A stretch of DNA of 64,000 bases from Echinimonas agarilytica. Its GTDB lineage: Bacteria; Pseudomonadota; Gammaproteobacteria; Enterobacterales; Neiellaceae. Positions 1 to 9,177 of the stretch are shown one piece after another. Both the position numbers and the translations under genes were made by a program. The notes below the pieces were generated by a model. The model ran no database searches and was not told the DNA's origin. It was given only the letters and a program-made list of their open reading frames with translations. The stretch is from NCBI RefSeq assembly GCF_023703465.1, contig NZ_JAMQGP010000009.1, positions 124,001 through 188,000 of the forward strand, in the 5' to 3' direction. Position 1 is the stretch's first letter, and each line of letters opens with the position of its first letter.

Positions 1-93
1 TTTGCTGCTGTGGCAGCTCTAATCGCCACGAGATACAGCCTGAGTAACACTCAGCTTGTTCACATTCAGAAGGAACTTGTCGCTCGCTCATGA
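1..93 (+). CDS. C-terminal end of a probable MFS/GPH sugar transporter (partial)
   Basis: Frame 1 is open from the first base to a TGA at 91-93 and encodes about 30 residues. They start with a hydrophobic stretch (FAAVAALIATRY) and end in a polar tail (HIQKELVARS). This looks like a last membrane helix followed by a short cytoplasmic tail, as in GPH-type sugar:cation symporters. The stop overlaps the start codon of the next gene (ATGA at 90-93), so the two are almost certainly one transcript. The likely role is uptake of the disaccharide acid used by the downstream phosphorylase. Family assignment rests on very few residues plus context and is tentative; only the existence of an open frame is directly seen. 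Confidence 0.5.
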   Translation, partial: FAAVAALIATRYSLSNTQLVHIQKELVARS

Positions 94-2489
94 ATCATTC
101 TTCTTCTAATTCTTCGTCTTCGTTGGTTGATTTTGATGCCAACGGTGCTGTATGCCGTTTGAAGTCGCCAACAGCAATGCCTCTGGCCAGCAGCTATTTG
201 TGGAATAAACACATGATGATGCAAGTTAACTGCCGTGGCTACATCGTGTCTCGATTTATGCAGCCAGAACCGACCGCGTATTCTCATGCGCCAAACCTCG
301 AAGCCAAAACGTTTATGCAGCCGGAGCAACCCTACTATGCCCATCACCCTGGTCGTTTCGTTTACATAAAAGATTTAGAACGCGACAAATTATGGTCTGT
401 GCCATATGAACCTTGTCGTCATGAGGGGGCAGAATATTCAATGGAAAGCGAAGCCCATTGCATTACATGGCGCATCTCACTTGACGAAATTGAAGTGGTT
501 TGGACGTTGTTTTTGGCCACAGATTTAGCCGCTGAATATTGGACGCTTCGTATCGTCAATCATTCCGATGGTAAACGAAAACTTTTGGTCACACCCTACT
601 TCTCGGTAGGCTATATGTCATGGATGAATCAATCTGCCCATTTTGACGTACAGCTCAATAGCATTGTCTGTGAATCTGTGACGCCATACCAAAAGGTCTC
701 TCAATACTTCGACAATAAAGAGTTATTAGACACTACATTTTTATGGGCAAGTCGAAAACCCGATGCTTGGCAAGTTCATCAGCATAACTTTGAGGGTGAA
801 GGTGGCTTACATAACCCTTCAGCACTCTCCAAGCCCAAACTCGATTGTGATGATGCACGCTATGAAACTCCGGTTGCAATTATGCAATACAAAGTCACGC
901 TGGAGCCGAAACAACAAACGGAGGACTATCGGTTTATATTTGGGCCGGCTAAAAGTAAGCGGCACATACAAACCTTAATTAAACATTTCCAAGCACCGGA
1001 TCATTTCCAACATAGACTTTCAGATGCATTGGATTATCAGCAGCTAGCTGCCACAAATCACTTAAGTTGCCCAGATCCGCTAATGAGCAGTTTTGTCAAT
1101 CATTGGTTGAGTCGACAGGTGCATTATCATGGTGATGTAAACCGCCTCACCACTGATCCTCAAACTCGAAACTTTTTACAAGACACCATGGGGCTTTGTT
1201 GGCTTAACGGCGCAAAAGCCCGTGATAATTTTGTGTTAGCTTTGTCTCAACAGCATTCAAGCGGCGCAATGCCAGATGGAATTTTGCTGAACGATACAGC
1301 CACACTGAAATATATCAACCAAGTGCCGCATACCGATCATTGTGTGTGGTTGCCACTTTGTTTGAAGCCCTACTTTACCGAGCATAATGACTTTGAATTT
1401 TTGAATCTTGAAATTCCATATTCAGACTCTGATCAATCAGTGACCGTGTTGGAACATGTATCTCGTGCTATGGATTGGCTTGTGGCGCAAACTGACCATC
1501 GACATTTAAGTTATATTGCGCAAGGCGATTGGTGTGACCCTATGAACATGGTCGGATATAAAGGTGTCGGGGTATCGTCGTGGCTAACCGTTGCCAGTGC
1601 CTACGCATGTGCAACTTGGGCAAATATCTGTTTACAGACAGGTCATACAGACCTGGCAGAGAAATATCGTGCCCATAGCGATGATTTTAACGCAGCTTTT
1701 AACACCCATTGCTGGACTGGTGATTGGTATCATCGAGGCATCAGCGATGACGGTATAGCATTCGGTACGCCAACCGATGGTGAAGGACGCATTTTCTTAA
1801 ACCCCCAAACATTTGCGCTGCTTTCTGGTGCAAGCTGTGATGAAAAATCGGCAAAAATGTTAGAGGCCGTTTCCACTTATTTGGAAACACCATATGGTTT
1901 GCAAATGCTTGCGCCTGCTTATACTCGCATGCATGAGCACGTGGGGCGTGTGACGCAGAAGTTTCCGGGCAGCGCAGAAAATGGTTCGGTGTATAACCAT
2001 GCTGCCGCCTTTTACATTTATGCCTTGTATCAAAAGAATGAAGCCGAATTAGCATTCAAGTATTTACGACAAATGATTCCCGCTTCAGCGCAAGAAGATC
2101 TCATACAGCGGGGACAGCTGCCACTGTACGTTCCAAATTACTATCGAGGCGCATATCAACAATTTCCTGATCGTGCGGGACGTTCAAGCCAGTTGTTTAA
2201 CACTGGCACCGCTGCTTGGATGTATCGCATTGTAGTGGAATGTCTATTTGGGTTGGTGGGAACCCAAAGCGGCCTGCAGATAAGTCCAATGCTCCCTTCT
2301 CATTGGCAAGATGCTCAAATGGTTCGTAGCTTTAGGGGGGCGATACTAACCGTAAAGTACGAACGCCGTGAGCAAACTCAAGCCGTTGTGCTGCAATCAT
2401 TAGATGCAAACATAGCGGGCAACACCGTGGTCAATATTTTACCCGATCATCACTATCATATTCACGTCTACTTAAAGAAGGAATCCTAA
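90..2489 (+). CDS. GH94 phosphorylase, probable cellobionate (4-O-beta-glucosyl-gluconate) phosphorylase
   Basis: This 799-residue protein has no signal peptide and is cytoplasmic. The family layout is clear: an N-terminal beta-sandwich with the early motif YLWNKHMMM, then an alpha/alpha barrel carrying GDWCDPMNMVG, whose Asp near residue 483 fits the general-acid Asp of GH94. C-terminal phosphate-site regions (GSAENGSVYNHAAAF, RSSQLFNTGTAAWMY) are present. Length and the GDWCDPMN form (cellobiose phosphorylases usually have DWND) resemble cellobionic acid phosphorylases of Saccharophagus and Xanthomonas as I recall them. Phosphorolysis would give glucose 1-phosphate and gluconate. The next gene is a gluconate kinase, which fits exactly. 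The ATG is preceded by AGAAGGAA and overlaps the upstream stop. GH94 is certain; substrate choice is inference. The alternative is a cellobiose or laminaribiose phosphorylase. Confidence 0.85.
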   Translation: MNHSSSNSSSSLVDFDANGAVCRLKSPTAMPLASSYLWNKHMMMQVNCRGYIVSRFMQPEPTAYSHAPNLEAKTFMQPEQPYYAHHPGRFVYIKDLERDKLWSVPYEPCRHEGAEYSMESEAHCITWRISLDEIEVVWTLFLATDLAAEYWTLRIVNHSDGKRKLLVTPYFSVGYMSWMNQSAHFDVQLNSIVCESVTPYQKVSQYFDNKELLDTTFLWASRKPDAWQVHQHNFEGEGGLHNPSALSKPKLDCDDARYETPVAIMQYKVTLEPKQQTEDYRFIFGPAKSKRHIQTLIKHFQAPDHFQHRLSDALDYQQLAATNHLSCPDPLMSSFVNHWLSRQVHYHGDVNRLTTDPQTRNFLQDTMGLCWLNGAKARDNFVLALSQQHSSGAMPDGILLNDTATLKYINQVPHTDHCVWLPLCLKPYFTEHNDFEFLNLEIPYSDSDQSVTVLEHVSRAMDWLVAQTDHRHLSYIAQGDWCDPMNMVGYKGVGVSSWLTVASAYACATWANICLQTGHTDLAEKYRAHSDDFNAAFNTHCWTGDWYHRGISDDGIAFGTPTDGEGRIFLNPQTFALLSGASCDEKSAKMLEAVSTYLETPYGLQMLAPAYTRMHEHVGRVTQKFPGSAENGSVYNHAAAFYIYALYQKNEAELAFKYLRQMIPASAQEDLIQRGQLPLYVPNYYRGAYQQFPDRAGRSSQLFNTGTAAWMYRIVVECLFGLVGTQSGLQISPMLPSHWQDAQMVRSFRGAILTVKYERREQTQAVVLQSLDANIAGNTVVNILPDHHYHIHVYLKKES

Positions 2490-2490
2490 G

Positions 2491-3003
2491 TTGACTCATT
2501 GCATCATTATTATGGGCGTCAGTGGCAGCGGTAAAACATCGTTAGCGCAAAAGCTTGCGGCTCATATGAAGGTGGAATTTATCGAAGCCGATGATTTTCA
2601 TCCTGCACAAAATGTTGCTCACATGAATTCTGGAAAAGCACTGACCGATGAGATGAGAATACCTTGGATTCATGCGCTCATTGATCGTGTGAGCGATCTT
2701 ACCCAAAATCAGCAAGGTTTTGTAATGTCCTATTCCGGGCTTAGAAAATCACATAGAGATTTGTTTAAAGAACATTGCAAGGGCTGCAAGTTCATTATGT
2801 TGAACCTTGGGTTTGACGTCATTAAACAACGTTTAACTCAGCGCAAAAACCACTTCATGCCTACCTCATTACTTGAAAGCCAGTTTGAAGCACTTGATAT
2901 GCCCACTGACAATGAACCCTATATTCAAGTCATCAATGGCGATGCATCAGTTGATGCCCTGCTCGCACAAACTTTCGATATGTTAAATCACTGGATTGAA
3001 TAA
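2491..3003 (+). CDS. gntK: Gluconate kinase (thermoresistant gluconokinase family)
   Basis: A 170-residue P-loop kinase that phosphorylates D-gluconate with ATP to 6-phosphogluconate, feeding the Entner-Doudoroff or pentose-phosphate routes. The Walker A motif GVSGSGKT is at residues 9-16. ADDFHP (about 33-38) and the lid-region Arg residues (LTQRKNHFM) are typical, and length matches the family (165-175). It starts with TTG one base after the preceding stop, and AAGAAGGAA just upstream acts as the ribosome site inside the end of the phosphorylase gene. The tight coupling to the GH94 gene suggests it consumes gluconate released by phosphorolysis of cellobionate. No regulator lies next to it in this window. 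Confidence 0.93.
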   Translation: MTHCIIIMGVSGSGKTSLAQKLAAHMKVEFIEADDFHPAQNVAHMNSGKALTDEMRIPWIHALIDRVSDLTQNQQGFVMSYSGLRKSHRDLFKEHCKGCKFIMLNLGFDVIKQRLTQRKNHFMPTSLLESQFEALDMPTDNEPYIQVINGDASVDALLAQTFDMLNHWIE

Positions 3004-3030
3004 TAAGGGAGCACATTGTGCTCCCCTATT
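3002..3030. terminator. Bidirectional hairpin between gntK and the GH10 gene
   Basis: An inverted repeat with arms GGGAGCAC (3007-3014) and GTGCTCCC (3018-3025), loop ATT, extended after one mismatch by AATA/TATT. It starts at the gntK stop and sits about 20 nt past the end of the convergent xylanase gene, so it probably ends both transcripts. The flanks are A/T rich but lack a long T run. Confidence 0.7.
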
Positions 3031-3050
3031 ATAACTCGGTTAACGTGTTG

Positions 3051-4184
3051 TTACTGCTTCAGTTTCAAAACACTTTGGTAGGCAGCTTTAGGCTCGTTTT
3101 GGCGATCAAACAACAAAGGATAGTCAGAACGCCCTTTCATTGGCCAGTCATTTCGCCATGTCTGATTATCATTCACGCCCCAGAAGGTCACACGTGAAAT
3201 TGTATCGTCATGACGTAACAACAGTTCGAAAATTTCTTGGTATGCGTCGGCGAGTTGTTGGTCCATTTGTGGAGATAACCCATTTTCGAATGGATTTAAC
3301 GTTGCTTGCAGCTCAAGATCAATGGACACATCAGCACCTTGGCTTTCTGTGTCAGGAAACGGCAATACCGATATATCAAGCTCAGTGATCATCACTTTTA
3401 CGCCAAGATCTCCAAATGCTTGAATTGATTTTTCCAACTCATTCAGATCCGGGTAACCAATACCGTAGTGGCCCTGTATGCCAACACCGTCAATACGAAC
3501 TCCCTTTGCTTGCAACGACTTCACGATCTTAACCGCACCGGCACGCTTTTCAGGTTTAAACAGGTTGTAGTCGTTGTAGTAAAGTTCAGTATCAGGAGCT
3601 GCTTTTTGCGCCATTTCAAAGGCATAAACAATGTATTGATCACCAAGTATCTGATACCACTTGGACTCACGCCAAGTTCCGTCATCATTGAGCGACTCGT
3701 TGACGACATCCCAACCGTCAACTTGACCCGCATAACGACTTGCTACTTTATTGATGTGCGCTTCCATTCGTTTTAGGACAAGTTCTTTGCTCGCTGGATT
3801 ACCGTGCTCATCTTCAAAAACCCAATCTGGAGTTTGGTGATGCCAAACCAAAGTGTGACCCACAAAAAACTGGTCGTAGTCCTCGCTAAACTGAGCAAGC
3901 GCATCAGCGCTTTCGAACGTAAATGTTCCTTCAGTTGGCTGGATGGCTTCCCATTTCATTTCATTTTCAGCTGTCACAGTGTTGAACTCACGCGCAACTA
4001 CTTTAAGGCTTTTGGGTTCGTTTCCAAGAACTTGATTTTTACTCAGTGCTGCACCCATCATAAAGCTATCTTTATAGGCATCTTTCAGGGTTGGCTGGAC
4101 GTTGCCCGTTTCTTGCTGAGAAACGCTGCATGATGCGAGGCCGAGCACAGCCACAGTTGAAATAATAGTTGCTTTGAATTGCAT
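3051..4184 (-). CDS. GH10 endo-1,4-beta-xylanase, lipoprotein
   Basis: A 377-residue protein starting with a lipoprotein signal: positively charged start, hydrophobic run, lipobox LASC with Cys19. The GH10 catalytic domain fills the rest. The acid/base is Glu163 in WDVVNES and the nucleophile is Glu268 in ITELDIS. Substrate-site motifs TAENEMKW, GHTLVWH and FWGVND are present. There is no carbohydrate-binding module. The enzyme should sit on the outer membrane and cut xylan or xylo-oligosaccharides at the cell surface or in the periplasm; lipoprotein sorting cannot be read with certainty (residue +2 is Ser, which favours the outer membrane). It is transcribed alone, convergent to gntK, from the 219-nt gap 4185-4403. 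It fits the xylose catabolic operon at 38.6-46.4 kb. Confidence 0.96.
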   Translation of the reverse strand: MQFKATIISTVAVLGLASCSVSQQETGNVQPTLKDAYKDSFMMGAALSKNQVLGNEPKSLKVVAREFNTVTAENEMKWEAIQPTEGTFTFESADALAQFSEDYDQFFVGHTLVWHHQTPDWVFEDEHGNPASKELVLKRMEAHINKVASRYAGQVDGWDVVNESLNDDGTWRESKWYQILGDQYIVYAFEMAQKAAPDTELYYNDYNLFKPEKRAGAVKIVKSLQAKGVRIDGVGIQGHYGIGYPDLNELEKSIQAFGDLGVKVMITELDISVLPFPDTESQGADVSIDLELQATLNPFENGLSPQMDQQLADAYQEIFELLLRHDDTISRVTFWGVNDNQTWRNDWPMKGRSDYPLLFDRQNEPKAAYQSVLKLKQ

Positions 4185-4403
4185 AAGCTTAAGTTCCGAG
4201 TGTAATTATTTTATGGGCGAGAATTTCAAAGGTACGCAATGAAATCACATCCTATCGCCCGCTCAAATAGAACGATACGACACTTATAGTCATATTGACA
4301 ACTGCAATTCCCAGAACTAATGACAGTGCTCACAACTTATCATTAAAATTAAATTTGATAAGGCAAAATACCAAAATCTAAATATATGTTTGAAATTTAG
4401 CTG

Positions 4404-7400
4404 TTAGGAGCTTCGTAATATGCGTCCAATTTCTTCTGGGCTGGATTCGAGAAAGGTATTGAATTGAGCTGCATCTACGGGCTCACTGAACAGGTAGCCT
4501 TGATGAAGACGGCAACCCAAAGCCATTAGTATTTTGGCTTGATCGAGCGTTTCTATACCTTCCGCGATGCTGTCGATACCAAGTTGACGGCTTAACCTTA
4601 AAATTGTATCGATGATGGCGGTGGTTCTGCTGTCTTCGCCGACATGTTTGACAAAGCCCTTGTCAATTTTAATTCCATCCAATGGCAATTGGTGCACATA
4701 CGATAATGAAGAGTACCCTGTACCAAAATCATCAAGAACAATACGGAGCCCCATCGATTGTAGGCGCTCCATAATAATACGAGCGGCATCAGAGTCTCTT
4801 AGCAATACCGATTCGGTCACTTCTAAAGAAATTGATTTGGCCGAAATTTTGTGGCGTTTCAAAGACGATTCAATGTCGTACAATAAAGAACTCTTTTCAA
4901 AATGTCGTGCTGATAGATTGACGCTGATGTACAAATCAGGAATAACATTTTGCCAGAGCTTTAAGTCAGCCAGAGCCCGATCCATTGCCCCGCGAGTCAT
5001 TTCTTCAAGACAACCAATTTCTTCTGCTACATCTATAAAATCAGAAGGTGCTGCAATAACGCCATCGCGTTCCCAGCGCATTAGAACTTCAACCGCGACA
5101 AGTTTGCAAGCCATGACGTCGACAATGGGTTGGTAATAGTTAATAAAACAATCATTGGCCTGGGCTTCTTTAATTTGGTTCTCAAGCACCAATCGTCTTT
5201 GAGCGTGTTCCGTGAGTTCAGGCGTGTAGTACCGATAGCAGCTTCTGCCAGAATCTTTGGCGTGGTACATGGCAATATCGGCAGCTTTCAGTAACTCTGT
5301 GACATTTCTGGCATCGTCTGGGTAAACTGCGATGCCCACGCTTGGTGTCACTTGAACCGTTGCTATATCTAGATTGACGGGTTCTGAGATCGTATCAATT
5401 ACTTTTGTTACGATCTTAGCAATCACGTCAACACTGGTCAGTGACTCAATAATAAGTACAAATTCGTCGCCTCCCAATCGGCCTACGGTGTCATATGGGC
5501 GCATCAAGTGTTGCAGTCGCTGACCAATTTCAATCAATAACTGGTCGCCTTTACTATGCCCGAGCGAGTCATTAATGGGTTTAAAGCGGTCTAAGTCGAT
5601 AAAGCACAGCGCTATTTGGTGAGGCATTCTGTCGGCTATTTTGACCGCATGGTTTAGGCGGTCCATGAGTAGTGTACGGTTTGGCAGGCCTGTTAGGTGA
5701 TCGAAGTTTGCCAGCTTTCTTAAGTTAGTTTCGGCTTCTTTCTGAACGGTTATATCGGTGAGTGTAACGACAAAAAATGGGGCTTTAGAGGCGTCAAATA
5801 CTTGGCTTGCATTGATTAAGAAAGGCACCTTTCCTGTACGCGTTTGGAGTACGGTTTCTGACCGCCAAACACCGTCGACAAAAAGTTTTTTATTAATCTT
5901 TTCAGCTTTTATTTCAAAGCTCACAGCATGCGCAATCTCCGTTATCGATTGACCAACAATACACTCCAAGACCATATCGAACATTGTAAGGCACGCACCA
6001 TTGGCGGTAATGACTCGGCTGTTGCCATCAAAAATTAACACCGCGTCTTTTGTTTGTTCAAAGACTTCGCCAAACACTTTGGCATTCTGCTCTTGTATAT
6101 ACAACTGAGTAACATTGCGATATGTTCCGGTAATGCGAGATACTGAACCGTCATCATTGACCTTGGAAGCAGTCGCTAAATCGCTAAACCATAAGTACTT
6201 TCCATCAAATCCCTGCATGCGGTACTGGCATTGAAAACGCGCGGCGCCGCCAGAAATAAATGATTCCCATTCAACAACGAATCCGTCTAAGTCATCCGGG
6301 TGAATTAAACCGCAATGCGTTTCAAAACGGACATGTAACCCACGGTTAGCGTAACCTAAAGCGTCACATAGCCGCTTTTGGTATATCTCATTGCTACTTG
6401 AGTCCCAGTCCCACACCTCACTATTGCTGCCTTTTAGAGCAAGTTGTAAACGCTCCTCATTCTTGAGCGCTTTGAAGTGCTCAGCTCTCAATTTATTCTG
6501 TGTTTTATAACGAAATCGAATCCAAACCCCAACCAGAACACATGTCAGAAACACATAAATTAAATAGGCTAAAGGTGAGCGCCAAGGCGCATGTGCTACA
6601 ACAAATCTCAATTCACGCTCAGGGCTCATGTTGCCTGTAACTAAATCTATGGACGCTACTTTAAATGTATAATCTCCCGGATCTAGCGTTGAAAATGTCA
6701 CATAGTTTTGTGTCATATTCGGGTAGTAAACGCTTTCAGGGCCCATCAAATTGACTATAAAAACCGTCGACTTATGTTTGTGAGATGCCATTGAAGAGAA
6801 ATCGAATCGATATCCGATGTCGTCATGATTAAATGTCAGTGTGTGGCCGTCGTATATTCGAGTTTTGTCATCGAAATTACGAGATAACAAGCTCACTCCG
6901 GTGATATGAACATTTTGTTCTATATCGTCAGTTTTATTAAACAACCTAGGGTTGATTAAGGTCAGGCCATTGGTTGAACCAAACACCAACCTACCATCGG
7001 ATAGACGTAAGGTAGCATGGGTATTGAATTCGTTAGCCGGCGTTCCATCTTCTACCGTGAAATTAGAGAACCGGCCGGTCGAGACGTCATAACGATAGAT
7101 GCCAGAGTGGCTTGTAAACCATATGTGGTCTCCCAAAACATCGGACTCAGCGCCTACATAAAAGCTGGCGTCAATCTCCTGCCCTGCGCGAAGCTTGTTT
7201 CTAATTCGCCAGTCGTCCGTGTCGACCGCAACAACGCCGTAGTTGCCAAAAGTAAACCACATCAAACCATTTCGATCTAATGCATAGGCTGAGCTGGTAT
7301 TGAGCTCATTTTGATAACGAGTTTCAAGTTCTAAAATGAGTTTAATTTGGTGAAGATCTAGATCGTAACGCCATATGCCTCGCGGTAAAGCAATAAAAAT

Positions 7401-8954
7401 CTCATTGATGCCATCGCGTCCCGGAAGAATGGTGCCGCTCCAACTCGACTCAAGCTTATTACTGATCACTTCATTTTTTTGAACAATACCGAGCGAAGGA
7501 ACAAATTGGTAGACCCCATCCTCCATTAACCACCAAAGGTTTCCTTGATGGTCGGAGGCTGCTCCCCAGATGGCTTTCTCGAATATCGATGTATTAGAAT
7601 TGAGTTGAATGGGGACCAATTGATTACTCGCAGTATCAAAAGCTGATATGCCATAATCAGAAAACAAATAGAGAGTACCTTTATCGTCGCTGACCACATT
7701 AACGATATAGTTGTCTATGCCAGCATACTTACCTTCATTTTGAAGAAAAGCTTCAACCTTTCCCGTTTTTTGATCTACCTTATTTAAACCATTTTCTGTA
7801 GCCACCCACACAGATTCTCTATCTGCTGACTCAACCATGCCCCACACCATATTGTGGCTCAGCCCTTGGCGCGGTCCTATGTTTTGGAAAAGTTTTGAGT
7901 CTTGGTTCCAGTAAAAAGCACCGTTATAACGAGAACCAAGCCACAGGTTACCTCGAGAATCTTGAACCGCAGCGGTCACAGTGGAGTCATTTACGCCGTA
8001 AGGCATGTCACCATAGTCGAGTTGTACTTCAAAGCTTTTAGTGTGAGGCGAATACCAAACGAGTCCTTGTTCTGTCCCCAAGTAAAAATTATCACCATCG
8101 GGGGTTATGGTCCAAACGTTGGTCGTCGATAAGTGCTCTTCTATTTCGATATCAGGTACTTCGTCGCTCACAATGTCTTGAAAGCTATCTTTAGCGATTC
8201 GATAAAGCCCGAGTACCGCGCCTACCCAAACATCATCGTCTGTGACATAAATAGATTTGGTATTTTGGCTATCATGATAAATATCGCGACCGCTATGAAG
8301 GAGTTGGCGAGACTGTTGAGTTTGACGGTCATAGGCGTAAAACCCTGCCGATGTAGCAATGTATATAGATTGTTCATCATGGTTCAGAGCACGAACGAAA
8401 TTTCCATCGGTGAATACATCGGGTAAGGCAAAAATCTCAGTTAGCGTTTGGGTCTCGATATTAAATTCGATAACCCTTTCTTCTAATCCTAAAAGAAGAG
8501 TGTTGTCTGACAGCCAATGAATCTCTTCAATAGAACTGGGGCCAAATTTCTCGGAAATGGTATGGAGTAGAATTTGTTGAACATCATCCGAATTGTTATT
8601 TATTCGAAACAGGCCGTTTGAATAAGTCGCTACCCATATGGACCCGTCAGAGTGAATTGCAACATCGTTAATGTAGGCGCTGCCTACTAGGTCATTGACA
8701 CCACCTACTTTGGTGATGGTTTCGCCGTCATAGCGATTTAAGCCTACAGCAGTACCAATCCAAAGCATGCCATGGCGATCGATGATAAGGTTTTCTATAC
8801 TTGCTTGCGACAAACCTTGCTCGGTTGAAACCTGTAATAAAGGTATCGCGTGGGCATACAAGCTAGATAGCAGCCCGATTATGGTGAAGAGCACTTTCAC
8901 TCGGAAACCCCGTAAAACCAAAACTCCTCCCATTGAATACAGCCAACTCAACAA
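4404..8954 (-). CDS. Membrane sensor: Reg_prop/Y_Y_Y propeller - PAS - PAS - GGDEF - EAL
   Basis: At up to 1516 residues this is the largest gene in the window. An N-terminal signal sequence precedes about 14 propeller repeats of Reg_prop type (for example GMLWIGTAVGLNRYDG) and a Y_Y_Y domain ending near residue 785. A membrane helix lies around 792-812, then two PAS domains (about 850-1085), GGDEF (about 1090-1250) and EAL (about 1270-1510). GGDEF is intact near 1161 and is preceded by an RPYD inhibitory site. The EAL signature reads EVL and the downstream DDFGTGYSS is intact, so both activities may work. Such periplasmic propellers in polysaccharide-using bacteria are thought to sense glycans; the ligand here is unknown. 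The start is uncertain: the first ATG lacks a good ribosome site. GTG at 8900 would give the best signal peptide (KVLFTIIGLLSSLYAHA). The PilZ protein Alg44, encoded nearby, is a plausible target of its c-di-GMP. Confidence 0.93.
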   Translation of the reverse strand: MLSWLYSMGGVLVLRGFRVKVLFTIIGLLSSLYAHAIPLLQVSTEQGLSQASIENLIIDRHGMLWIGTAVGLNRYDGETITKVGGVNDLVGSAYINDVAIHSDGSIWVATYSNGLFRINNNSDDVQQILLHTISEKFGPSSIEEIHWLSDNTLLLGLEERVIEFNIETQTLTEIFALPDVFTDGNFVRALNHDEQSIYIATSAGFYAYDRQTQQSRQLLHSGRDIYHDSQNTKSIYVTDDDVWVGAVLGLYRIAKDSFQDIVSDEVPDIEIEEHLSTTNVWTITPDGDNFYLGTEQGLVWYSPHTKSFEVQLDYGDMPYGVNDSTVTAAVQDSRGNLWLGSRYNGAFYWNQDSKLFQNIGPRQGLSHNMVWGMVESADRESVWVATENGLNKVDQKTGKVEAFLQNEGKYAGIDNYIVNVVSDDKGTLYLFSDYGISAFDTASNQLVPIQLNSNTSIFEKAIWGAASDHQGNLWWLMEDGVYQFVPSLGIVQKNEVISNKLESSWSGTILPGRDGINEIFIALPRGIWRYDLDLHQIKLILELETRYQNELNTSSAYALDRNGLMWFTFGNYGVVAVDTDDWRIRNKLRAGQEIDASFYVGAESDVLGDHIWFTSHSGIYRYDVSTGRFSNFTVEDGTPANEFNTHATLRLSDGRLVFGSTNGLTLINPRLFNKTDDIEQNVHITGVSLLSRNFDDKTRIYDGHTLTFNHDDIGYRFDFSSMASHKHKSTVFIVNLMGPESVYYPNMTQNYVTFSTLDPGDYTFKVASIDLVTGNMSPERELRFVVAHAPWRSPLAYLIYVFLTCVLVGVWIRFRYKTQNKLRAEHFKALKNEERLQLALKGSNSEVWDWDSSSNEIYQKRLCDALGYANRGLHVRFETHCGLIHPDDLDGFVVEWESFISGGAARFQCQYRMQGFDGKYLWFSDLATASKVNDDGSVSRITGTYRNVTQLYIQEQNAKVFGEVFEQTKDAVLIFDGNSRVITANGACLTMFDMVLECIVGQSITEIAHAVSFEIKAEKINKKLFVDGVWRSETVLQTRTGKVPFLINASQVFDASKAPFFVVTLTDITVQKEAETNLRKLANFDHLTGLPNRTLLMDRLNHAVKIADRMPHQIALCFIDLDRFKPINDSLGHSKGDQLLIEIGQRLQHLMRPYDTVGRLGGDEFVLIIESLTSVDVIAKIVTKVIDTISEPVNLDIATVQVTPSVGIAVYPDDARNVTELLKAADIAMYHAKDSGRSCYRYYTPELTEHAQRRLVLENQIKEAQANDCFINYYQPIVDVMACKLVAVEVLMRWERDGVIAAPSDFIDVAEEIGCLEEMTRGAMDRALADLKLWQNVIPDLYISVNLSARHFEKSSLLYDIESSLKRHKISAKSISLEVTESVLLRDSDAARIIMERLQSMGLRIVLDDFGTGYSSLSYVHQLPLDGIKIDKGFVKHVGEDSRTTAIIDTILRLSRQLGIDSIAEGIETLDQAKILMALGCRLHQGYLFSEPVDAAQFNTFLESSPEEIGRILRSS

Positions 8955-9132
8955 TCAATTGTGTAGATAATACCTTAGACTAAGTTGGGTAAGCTTGCGT
9001 TGAAGACCTAAAGTGTTAAAAAATGACCAAACCATTGAGTGAAAACAAATGCATCAACAAATTATTTACAATTAAGCTACATTTTTCGTCAATTTAAGGG
9101 GGCATTGAATGAGCGCAGAACGGCTGGAAGGA

Positions 9133-9167
9133 ACTAAAAACACCATCGCGACTTCTAACTGCGATGG
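9133..9167 (-). terminator. Rho-independent terminator of the alginate operon
   Basis: On the minus strand CCATCGC (9167-9161) pairs with GCGATGG (9149-9143) across an 11-nt loop, followed by TGTTTTTAG. It lies 11 nt after the manA stop, where the long alginate transcript should end. Confidence 0.75.
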
Positions 9168-9177
9168 ACCTGACGCC

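Noticed and set aside
66-347. Minus-strand 93-codon frame opposite the GH94 start
   Set aside because: It is a shadow of the phosphorylase gene, with low-complexity Arg-rich sequence and no ribosome site.
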